NCBI GenBank assembly: GCA_026396335.1
Contig: JAPLWZ010000031.1
Location: 1-18,425 of the forward strand
DNA: 18,425 nt
Direction: 5' to 3'
Source of the DNA: Microcaldota archaeon
GTDB lineage: Archaea > Micrarchaeota > Micrarchaeia > Anstonellales > Anstonellaceae
Below, piece by piece: positions 13,591 to 18,425 of this stretch. The notes below the pieces were generated by a model. It was not told the origin of the DNA and searched no databases. It worked only from the letters and a program-made list of their open reading frames with translations. Position 1 is the stretch's first letter. Every line of letters begins with the position of its first letter. The position numbers and the translations under genes were made by a program.

Positions 13591-14025
13591 ATGGTAGTAA
13601 TTGACGCAGACGGCGCTGTAATTGGAAGGCTTGGCGCACGCATATCCAAGCTCCTCCTTGCAGGCAACCAGGTTGAGGTAATAAACGCCGAAAAATCGGT
13701 GATGCTAGGCTCGCTTCCGGCGGCAAAGGAAAGGTTCCTTTCAAGGCGCCACCAGAAGAACAAGCGCAACCCCGAGGAATCCCCTCACTGGCCGCGAAGC
13801 CCGCACCTGCTTCTCCGCAGGATGATCCGCGGCATGCTTCCCTGGAGCAGCCAGAGGGGCCGCGACGCATATCACAGGCTCAAGGTAACGGCGGGTTCTC
13901 CGCCCAACATGGGAAAGCCGACAAAGATAAAAGAGGCATCGTCTGAGAGCAAGCACGGATTTTTCACGCTTGAGGAATTCTGCAAGGAAGTCGGCTACCA
14001 CGGCAAGAGCACACACGGAAGTTGA
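13591..14025 (+). CDS. rpl13: 50S ribosomal protein uL13
   Basis: A 144-residue large-subunit protein. The core begins VVIDADGAVIGRLGARISKL and continues with VEVINAEKSVMLG, PHWPRSPHLLLRRMIRGMLP and GRDAYHRLKVTAGSPPNM, all typical of archaeal uL13. GGTGA lies at 13581-13585. ATG 13591 is five bases after it and ATG 13588 only two, so I prefer 13591. Earlier in-frame starts around 13555 would include the ribosome-binding site in the protein and lack homology. Confidence 0.94.
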   Translation: MVVIDADGAVIGRLGARISKLLLAGNQVEVINAEKSVMLGSLPAAKERFLSRRHQKNKRNPEESPHWPRSPHLLLRRMIRGMLPWSSQRGRDAYHRLKVTAGSPPNMGKPTKIKEASSESKHGFFTLEEFCKEVGYHGKSTHGS

Positions 14026-14055
14026 ATGGTGAGCATCTAAAAATCGGTGATTTTA

Positions 14056-14496
14056 ATGGCAGCAACAACAAAAAAGAAGGCAAAGAAAAAGAAGGAGGTT
14101 CACGAGAGCGTGTTCCGCGGCAAGCGCAAGGAATCAATCGCGCGCGCGTCCATCTCCAAGGGCAAGGGCGTTGTCAGGATAAACAGCCAGCTGCTCGCCT
14201 CGCTTGAGAACAAGTACGCCCGCGAAATAATCGCCGAGCCACTCCGAATCGCCCCCGAAATAGCCTCGCAGGTTGACATTTCACTAAACGTTGTTGGTGG
14301 CGGAGCGATGGGCCAGGCACAGGCGTGCCGCGTGGCAATCGCACACGCGCTCATAGGATTTTCCGGCGACGAATCCGTCCGCAAGAAAATTCTCGAGCAC
14401 GACAGGTTCATGCTGATTGAGGACTCCAGGCGTGTTGAGCCCAAGAAATACAAGGGCCCGAAGGCGCGTGCGAGGTTCCAGAAATCGTACAGATAG
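14056..14496 (+). CDS. rps9: 30S ribosomal protein uS9
   Basis: A 146-residue small-subunit head protein whose C-terminus contacts P-site tRNA. After a lysine-rich N-terminus come SVFRGKRKESIARASISKGK, GGGAMGQAQACRVAIAHAL and the basic tail DSRRVEPKKYKGPKARARFQ with final KSYR, which is the diagnostic end. The start is ATG 14056, preceded by CGGTGATTTTA. The GTG at 14047 is within that site. Confidence 0.96.
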   Translation: MAATTKKKAKKKKEVHESVFRGKRKESIARASISKGKGVVRINSQLLASLENKYAREIIAEPLRIAPEIASQVDISLNVVGGGAMGQAQACRVAIAHALIGFSGDESVRKKILEHDRFMLIEDSRRVEPKKYKGPKARARFQKSYR

Positions 14497-14523
14497 AGAG
14501 AACCAACTTGAGGTGTCATATCT

Positions 14524-14721
14524 ATGTACTTCCCAATACGCTGTTTCACTTGCGGTGCGGTAATCGCGCACCAGTACGACGAGTACGCAAAGAAGGTGAA
14601 AGACGGCAAGAACCCGGCAGAAGTGCTGGAAGGCATGGGCGTGGAACGCTACTGCTGCAGAAGGATGTTCCTCGGCCACGTGGAAGTCATGGACAAGATC
14701 TCAAGGTACAGAAGGAACTGA
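14524..14721 (+). CDS. rpo10: DNA-directed RNA polymerase subunit Rpo10 (RpoN)
   Basis: A 65-residue homologue of eukaryotic Rpb10, a zinc-binding assembly subunit. The atypical zinc site is complete: RCFTCG near the N-terminus and RYCCRRM near residue 43. The length is normal. AGGTGTCA lies about nine bases before ATG 14524. In many archaea the next gene is rpo6 (rpoK), then enolase and uS2; here a hairpin and an unknown gene follow instead. Confidence 0.96.
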   Translation: MYFPIRCFTCGAVIAHQYDEYAKKVKDGKNPAEVLEGMGVERYCCRRMFLGHVEVMDKISRYRRN

Positions 14722-14747
14722 TGCCTCCCTGGTCTTGTGGTATTTTA

Positions 14748-14792
14748 GGCGGGAAACGCAGTTTGCCCGCCCCCTTTATATTATCTTTTTTT
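14748..14792 (+). terminator. GC hairpin with T tract after rpo10
   Basis: GGCGGG (14748-14753) pairs with CCCGCC (14766-14771), extended by AAAC/GTTT with one bulged G and a three-base loop. A T-rich stretch ending in seven T (to 14792) follows. It looks like a hairpin terminator closing the eL18-rpo10 block. Archaea do not need the hairpin, but the T run should be enough. Confidence 0.65.
14775..14782 (+). promoter_or_regulatory. Possible TATA box for the 14822 gene
   Basis: TTTATATT within the pyrimidine-rich stretch after the hairpin is a fair archaeal TATA match. Initiation about 25 nt downstream would leave a leader of around 15-20 nt before ATG 14822. It overlaps the presumed terminator region, so one transcript would end where the next begins. 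Confidence 0.45.
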
Positions 14793-14821
14793 CATACGCT
14801 TAGCGTCAGGGATGGGAATAT

Positions 14822-15685
14822 ATGCGCGATGAATCTCCACAATCAGGTATAGGTTCCAAACCAACTACTTCTGAATCAGACAAACCAAACTTCTTTAAGA
14901 AATATTCTGCGCACGGCGTTATTGCGGCTATTTTAATCGGATTCACATATTTCGGGATAAAAATAGCCTCGCTCGAACAGCCTCCAAACGCCAATGAAAA
15001 ACAAGGCACAGAGCAGCAAGCAAACACGCAAAGCCAGACAAAGCCAGACGATGCCTATATGACCAAAAAAGACCAGCAAGAGCTCAATGAAAAGCTCGAG
15101 CAGCTCAAAGAGCACATGTCCAACGGTACTTTGGGATTGCACAAGGGCGTGCGGGTCAGAGACCTTCAGGGCAATAAATTTGGTTCGGTGACGGTTGGAG
15201 CCGGTGGCAAAATACTACACGCATCTGAGAATGAAATCTCCAAGCGCATCAATCCCAATGACACACTCATTCTCTTATTGGTGAAAAATGAGAATTATAT
15301 CCGCGTCAAGGAGACAAAGTATTCTGACGAGGTCGACAGCACAATCCAGTCCAACATGCCAACTGGCTGCACAGCAATCCTTCGGCTCAACAATAAGGAA
15401 ATAATTGTCGATGTTGCGGGCGTGGACACGGTCAAAAAACAAGCGATGCAAAAAGACCAGCTCGAATGCGCGCTTGTGAATGCGGGAATGCTTGTCAAGA
15501 GCCGCATTTCCATCAATGCTACGAAAATGACTGGAAATTTCGCAAGCAAGGCGCTCGAAAGCAATGGCAAATTCATAGACAGGCGCTACTGGAACACATC
15601 TAATCTCAAGCCGGTTAGGCAATCACACCTCGATGCCGCATTCAACAGGAAAACCGCAAGGATGACATCTGCGGGCAGGAAGTAG
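14822..15685 (+). CDS. Single-pass membrane protein of unknown function
   Basis: I do not recognise this 287-residue protein. Residues 1-28 are polar. One strong transmembrane helix follows at about 31-49 (HGVIAAILIGFTYFGIKIAS), then a Gln/Asn-rich linker and a predicted short coiled coil around 80-105 (KKDQQELNEKLEQLKEHM). About 180 residues of mixed α/β character remain, with two cysteines (in TGCTAIL and LECALV). Positive residues before the helix and none of a cleavage site suggest an N-in anchored protein with the C-terminal domain outside. No GGTGA site precedes it (GGGATGGG is closest), unlike the ribosomal genes. A hairpin terminator and TATA-like box upstream suggest separate transcription. 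It occupies the place where rpo6 and enolase often lie. Confidence 0.8.
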   Translation: MRDESPQSGIGSKPTTSESDKPNFFKKYSAHGVIAAILIGFTYFGIKIASLEQPPNANEKQGTEQQANTQSQTKPDDAYMTKKDQQELNEKLEQLKEHMSNGTLGLHKGVRVRDLQGNKFGSVTVGAGGKILHASENEISKRINPNDTLILLLVKNENYIRVKETKYSDEVDSTIQSNMPTGCTAILRLNNKEIIVDVAGVDTVKKQAMQKDQLECALVNAGMLVKSRISINATKMTGNFASKALESNGKFIDRRYWNTSNLKPVRQSHLDAAFNRKTARMTSAGRK

Positions 15686-15695
15686 GCGCTTCTCT

Positions 15696-15755
15696 TAAAA
15701 ACCTATCTTAGCCCATGATAACACCCTGGCGTCAGTTGACGTCATGAATGATAAC
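15696..15755 (+). promoter_or_regulatory. Possible promoter and repeats upstream of tRNA-Pro
   Basis: In the 96-nt spacer before the tRNA, TTAAAAAC near 15696 could be a weak TATA element. ATGATAAC occurs twice (15715-15722 and 15748-15755), 33 bp apart. Between them lie the overlapping palindromes GTCAGTTGAC (15731-15740) and TGACGTCA (15737-15744). No open frame of interest is seen. A regulatory role is inference only. Confidence 0.35.
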
Positions 15756-15781
15756 TGGCTAGAAATCCGTAAAGCAGATTT

Positions 15782-15894
15782 GGGGCCTTGGGGTAACCTG
15801 GCTAGCCTTCCAGATTGGGGTTCTGGAGATTCGAGAAGTTGTGGAAGAAACGATTTTCTTCCGCATCCCGAAAATTCAAATCTCGAAGGCCCCA
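15782..15894 (+). tRNA. tRNA-Pro(GGG) with a 39-nt intron in the T arm
   Basis: Acceptor stem GGGGCCT (15782-15788) pairs with AGGCCCC (15887-15893), with discriminator A at 15894 and no encoded CCA. The D stem is GGGT/GCCT with GG in the loop. The anticodon stem CCAGA/TCTGG encloses TTGGGGT, so the anticodon is GGG (15817-15819). After a four-base variable loop, T-stem strand TCGAG (15831-15835) should lead into the T loop, but TTCAAAT (15875-15881) and CTCGA (15882-15886) come 39 nt later. Removing 15836-15874 gives a perfect 74-nt tRNA with A15-T48. It precedes uS2. Confidence 0.93.
15836..15874 (+). other. tRNA intron, position 53/54 of tRNA-Pro(GGG)
   Basis: TTCG (15830-15833) pairs perfectly with CGAA (15869-15872) as the 4-bp helix of a bulge-helix-bulge motif. 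The bulges AGA (15834-15836) and AAT (15873-15875), each cut after the second base, give exactly the boundaries required by the T-arm consensus. Inside the intron GTGGAAGA (15841-15848) pairs with TCTTCCGC (15857-15864). The outer helix is only GA/TC, so the motif is relaxed. Confidence 0.85.
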
Positions 15895-15967
15895 TTTATT
15901 GTAATGGGTCAGTTCAAGAGTGGCGGATTCCAAGCGCCTGTGAAGGATCCAAACAAAGGTGAAACAA

Positions 15968-16741
15968 ATGGCAGAGAATTTTTTAATAAAGCAGGAAATG
16001 TATCTTGAAGCCGGCATACATATCGGCACCAAGATCAAGACAATCGACATGAACGGCTTCATCTACAGGATGAGGAACGACGGCCTTTACGTTCTTGACT
16101 TGAGAAAAATCGACGAGCGGATCCGCCAGGCGGGAAAAATGCTCGCACAGTACGCGCCCGAGGAAATACTCGTAGTGGCATCGCGCACCTATTCGGGCAA
16201 CGCGGCAGCAGTGTTTTCGCAGCAGACCGGCATCAAGGTCTACCAGGGCAGGTTCATACCTGGCATGCTGACAAACATACACCGCGGAGACTTCATAGAG
16301 CCGAAACTTATCCTTATCTGCGACCCCAAGGGCGAGCGCCAGGCGGTCACGGAAGCAGGCAAAATGGGAATACCGACAATCGGGCTTTGCGACACCGACA
16401 ACGTGACCATGTTCATAGACTTCGTGGTCCCGTGCAACAACAAGGGGCGCCGCTCGCTTGCGCTTCTCTTCTACCTGTTCTCGCGCGAATACATGATGGG
16501 CAAGGGAAAGATCGCGTCATACGACGAGTTCACCACGCCCCTCTCGCAGTTCGAGGCAGAAAAGCCCGAAGACGGCGCAGAGGCGCCTGCGCAGGTGGGC
16601 GGAGCGGAATCTGTTGAAGCCGCGGCAGCATCTCAGGAAGAGGCACCAGCCGAGCCTGTAGTCTCCGAGTCAACCGAGGCGCCTGTCGAGAAAAAGGCAA
16701 GCAGGAAGAAGGAGAAATCCGACGAAGCTCCTGAAGAATAA
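15968..16741 (+). CDS. rps2: 30S ribosomal protein uS2 with acidic tail
   Basis: Encodes 257 residues. The uS2 core occupies about the first 195: YLEAGIHIGTKIKTIDMNGF, YRMRNDGLYVLDLRKIDERI, GRFIPGMLTNIHRGDFIEPK, GIPTIGLCDTDNVTMFIDFV and PCNNKGRRSLALLFYLFSRE. A tail of about 60 residues rich in Ala, Glu and Pro, ending in a Lys/Glu cluster, follows. The start is ATG 15968, five bases after GGTGA; the GTG at 15959 belongs to that site. It lies 73 nt after tRNA-Pro, and a T-rich tract closes the operon. Confidence 0.95.
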   Translation: MAENFLIKQEMYLEAGIHIGTKIKTIDMNGFIYRMRNDGLYVLDLRKIDERIRQAGKMLAQYAPEEILVVASRTYSGNAAAVFSQQTGIKVYQGRFIPGMLTNIHRGDFIEPKLILICDPKGERQAVTEAGKMGIPTIGLCDTDNVTMFIDFVVPCNNKGRRSLALLFYLFSREYMMGKGKIASYDEFTTPLSQFEAEKPEDGAEAPAQVGGAESVEAAAASQEEAPAEPVVSESTEAPVEKKASRKKEKSDEAPEE

Positions 16742-16748
16742 GCGGCTT

Positions 16749-16860
16749 TGTTTTTTCTTTCTACTTTTTTATTTCTTTTTTTATTTTTTCTTTTGTTTCT
16801 TTTTTAATTTTCGTTTTCTGTTTTATTTTATCAATCATTTTTTTTATTCTTAATCTATCT
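16749..16860 (+). terminator. Long T-rich terminator after uS2
   Basis: Over about 110 nt the plus strand is nearly all T in runs of four to eight, interrupted mostly by single A, C or G. This is a very strong archaeal T-tract terminator. It lies between convergent genes, but only transcripts from the plus strand would read T; those from the minus strand would read A. Confidence 0.85.
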
Positions 16861-16867
16861 TAGTGCC

Positions 16868-17746
16868 CTAATCAAAAGCAGCCTTCCTTATCTTTTTGCA
16901 CGTGCTTTCCAAATCTTCCCTGATTGTTTTTACCCGTTCCGGGTCGGTATTTACCGCGAGCGTCGCCTGGGTTTTTTCGCCCAGGTAATCAAGCGCCATC
17001 AGCCATTCATCAGTGCTAACCCGTATGCCCTCTTTCTTTGCGTTTATCAAGTCATCTATCGCAAGATGCGTCTCTTTGAGCATGCGGAATGCAGCGTCTT
17101 CCGCGCGCTCCTGCTTTTTTTCCTCATGCGCCCTTATGTTCTCGATCACACTGCCAATCTTCTCGTTGAAAAGCATGAGTTTTTCCCTGGCTTCGCGGTC
17201 TTGTACCCTGTTTAGAATCGTCTCCCCTATTCTTATGAGGCGGGTCAAGTCTTTGGTTATACCAGCGAGCGGCTTCTGTTCATTTTTCAGTATATCTACT
17301 GTTTTGGTGCAGACATCTGCAAAATTCTGCGCGATTTCCATCTCTTTCGTGCGTCTTGCCTGGATGAATTCCTCATATCCTTCGCTGCCCTCCAGCACAT
17401 GATCTGCAACAATGTCTGCTTTCCTTATCGCGTCTCTCAGGAATTCCTGCGACTGCGGGTCTGAAAACTTTTCACTGGCGCACAGTTTTGCAGCCGCCTC
17501 TGATATTCTCTTAAGCGCAGTGACAACTTCTTCCCGGTTGCACCCCTTGTCAGGCAACTTTTTTGCCTCGGCAAATACGTCGTCAAAGCATTTCTCGAGA
17601 ATCTCGCGCTTGACGATCGCATCGTCCTTCATATTGAAATCGTTTAATCTAGTTGTTTTGCTGTTTGTCCCGGGCTGATTCTGGTTTTCACTGCCGATTT
17701 TGTTTTCTTTCTTCCCATCGTTATTCAATTGCCCTTGGACTACCAT
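16868..17746 (-). CDS. All-helical soluble protein of unknown function
   Basis: I do not recognise this 292-residue protein. The first 35 residues are polar and Asn/Gln/Lys-rich, probably disordered. The rest is a run of amphipathic charged helices (EVVTALKRISEAAAKL, EIAQNFADVCTKTVDILKNE, SVIENIRAHEEKKQERAEDA, KTIREDLESTCKKIRKAAFD) with no signal peptide or transmembrane segment. Helical-bundle or coiled-coil structure is likely; it could be a scaffold or phage-like or cytoskeletal element, but nothing decides. A TATA box 29 nt upstream means the ATG lies nearly at the transcript start, so the mRNA may be leaderless. It converges with the ribosomal cluster. Confidence 0.82.
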   Translation of the reverse strand: MVVQGQLNNDGKKENKIGSENQNQPGTNSKTTRLNDFNMKDDAIVKREILEKCFDDVFAEAKKLPDKGCNREEVVTALKRISEAAAKLCASEKFSDPQSQEFLRDAIRKADIVADHVLEGSEGYEEFIQARRTKEMEIAQNFADVCTKTVDILKNEQKPLAGITKDLTRLIRIGETILNRVQDREAREKLMLFNEKIGSVIENIRAHEEKKQERAEDAAFRMLKETHLAIDDLINAKKEGIRVSTDEWLMALDYLGEKTQATLAVNTDPERVKTIREDLESTCKKIRKAAFD

Positions 17747-17774
17747 CTAATCGCTTCTTTACTGTTCAGAACCC

Positions 17775-17782
17775 TTTATAAA
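17775..17782 (-). promoter_or_regulatory. TATA box of the 17746 gene
   Basis: TTTATAAA is a perfect archaeal TATA box, symmetric but placed 29 nt before the start of the minus-strand gene. Initiation about 25 nt from its centre would fall a few bases before the ATG at 17746. No GGTGA-type site is visible in GAAGCGATTAG before the ATG, in keeping with leaderless translation. Confidence 0.7.
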
Positions 17783-17805
17783 ACTAGTGTTAAAAGAAGG
17801 TTAAA

Positions 17806-17825
17806 AGTGAGTGAGGCCACTCATT
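17806..17825 (-). terminator. Hairpin followed by T runs, end of the cysteine-repeat gene
   Basis: AGTGAGTG (17806-17813) pairs with CACTCATT (17818-17825) around a four-base loop, one pair being G·T. Read on the minus strand, it is followed by TTTTAACC and TTCTTTTAA. It may terminate the upstream minus-strand gene just before the promoter of the next. Confidence 0.5.
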
Positions 17826-17860
17826 GCCCAATCTGCTTGGAACTATGACTCCGAGTCTTT

Positions 17861-17878
17861 GGCAACTTTTTAGTTGCC
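17861..17878. repeat. Perfect inverted repeat over the stop codon
   Basis: GGCAACT (17861-17867) and AGTTGCC (17872-17878) flank TTTT. The stop codon of the minus-strand cysteine-repeat gene (17870-17872) sits in the loop. A smaller repeat, GACTC-C-GAGTC (17847-17857), follows. They may stabilise the 3' end of the mRNA or assist termination. Confidence 0.75.
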
Positions 17879-18425
17879 GAACAGATTGTCACAGCTTACC
17901 TTGTCTGGCCCGGGCGTAATAGGTGCGCACAGGCTCTGATTGTAGGTTACGCGCGCCGCGCGGTAGTAGCATTTGTTCTTCCACTCCTCTGAAATCACAT
18001 TCGCGCAGTCTGATGCAATTGGCCCGCTTTCAGAAGATGTGCCCCTTGAGTAGCAGTCATTCCGCTGCCCCTCGTTTTCGAGCGGGTTGCAAAGCGAAGG
18101 CATGCTGTTTACGTCTGCCGCATAATAATAGCACGCTATCTTGTTCAGGCTGTTTACTATCTTGGGGCACGACACAGTATTCCCTGCCTGCGTTGCATAA
18201 TCTGAGTAGCACTGGTCCCGTTCCACTTCTTCTTTCGGCCTGGCGCAGTATTTCATGTCGTTTTGCTTTACTGCTAAGTAAAGGTAACAGCTGTCTGCGT
18301 ACGTGCTTCCGGCTGTTGCAAGGCTGCACGTGTCCGAGTCGTTGAAAGTCTTTGCCGTCTTTTCATAGCATGAGTCAGCCACTGGCGTTGTCGGCGCATT
18401 CCTGCATTCTGCGGCGCTCTTCATC
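17870..18425 (-). CDS. Cysteine-repeat protein, 3' part only
   Basis: The frame is open to the window edge, so the N-terminus, and any signal peptide or membrane anchor, is not visible. About 185 residues contain six or seven imperfect repeats of about 26 residues on the pattern D-x-C-Y, then about 15 residues, then C. Examples are ADSCYLYLAVKQNDMKYC, RDQCYSDYATQAGNTVSC, KNKCYYRAARVTYNQSLC and RNDCYSRG. Even cysteine spacing suggests disulfides and an extracellular location. Similar cysteine-repeat proteins occur in DPANN archaea and other small-genome lineages, mostly without known function. The ATG at 18424 may be internal. Confidence 0.78.
   Translation of the reverse strand, partial: MKSAAECRNAPTTPVADSCYEKTAKTFNDSDTCSLATAGSTYADSCYLYLAVKQNDMKYCARPKEEVERDQCYSDYATQAGNTVSCPKIVNSLNKIACYYYAADVNSMPSLCNPLENEGQRNDCYSRGTSSESGPIASDCANVISEEWKNKCYYRAARVTYNQSLCAPITPGPDKVSCDNLFGN

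Noticed and set aside
15350..15690. Possible nuclease (SNase-like) resemblance of VDVAGVDTVKK in the unknown membrane protein
   Set aside because: The match is a few residues only. The acidic catalytic residues and arginines of SNase are not evident, so no function was assigned.
15715..15760. Possible C/D box guide RNA from the two ATGATAAC copies
   Set aside because: The C-box match is imperfect and there is no CTGA D box at the right distances.
15744..16062. Short frames on both strands across the tRNA-Pro gene
   Set aside because: They translate the tRNA and its flanks (the minus-strand one includes GLRDLNFRD, typical of tRNA antisense). No ribosome-binding site or homology is seen.
1..18425. 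CRISPR arrays, insertion sequences, phage or restriction-modification genes
   Set aside because: No regularly spaced repeats, transposase, integrase or terminal inverted repeats were seen. The plus-strand content is core translation and secretion machinery.

Overview
This is an archaeal chromosome segment. It carries the distal part of the S10/spc-type ribosomal protein cluster, followed by the secY-adk-DUF106-eL34-cmk-eL14-cbf5 block and the uS13-uS4-uS11-rpo3 / eL18-uL13-uS9-rpo10 / uS2 block. The archaeal assignment rests on eS4, eL32, eL19, eL34, eL14 and eL18, on Rpo3 and Rpo10, Cbf5 and AdkA-type adenylate kinase, on TATA-like promoters and T-rich terminators, and on tRNA genes without an encoded CCA end. 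Several traits fit a small-genome DPANN lineage, perhaps close to Micrarchaeota: introns in the T arm of two tRNAs, low-complexity tails on ribosomal proteins, and no rpo6/rpoK or enolase gene between rpo10 and uS2. No marker seen here settles the phylum.

Layout on the plus strand. Positions 1-5161 hold eS4 (3' end), uL5, uS14, uS8, uL6, eL32, eL19, uL18, uS5, uL30 and uL15, tightly packed. Positions 5162-5265 are a spacer with a likely promoter and short repeats. Positions 5266-9313 hold SecY, adenylate kinase, a DUF106 (EMC3/YidC-superfamily) membrane protein, eL34, cytidylate kinase and a short eL14. After a T-rich spacer come cbf5 and tRNA-Ser(GGA) with a 43-nt intron in the T loop. Positions 10484-13066 hold uS13, uS4, uS11 and Rpo3, followed by an intronless tRNA-Leu(GAG). 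Positions 13201-14721 hold eL18, uL13, uS9 and Rpo10, followed by a GC hairpin with a T tract. Then come an unrecognised single-pass membrane protein (14822-15685), tRNA-Pro(GGG) with a 39-nt T-arm intron, and uS2. A tract of about 110 nt that is nearly all T closes the cluster.

On the minus strand, facing the cluster, are an unrecognised all-helical soluble protein (16868-17746) with a clear TATA box, and the 3' end of a cysteine-repeat protein (17870 to the window edge).

The genes work together as the translation and secretion core: ribosomal subunits, the SecY channel with a probable insertase partner, two NMP kinases, rRNA pseudouridylation, two RNA polymerase subunits and three tRNAs. 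Nearly every gene has the same ribosome-binding site, GGTGA(T), 4-8 nt before the start. It matches AUCACC at the 3' end of archaeal 16S rRNA. Several start codons were chosen by this rule, because the site contains a GTG that can be mistaken for a start.

The best leads are the two T-arm tRNA introns, both with plausible bulge-helix-bulge splice sites, and the three genes of unknown function.
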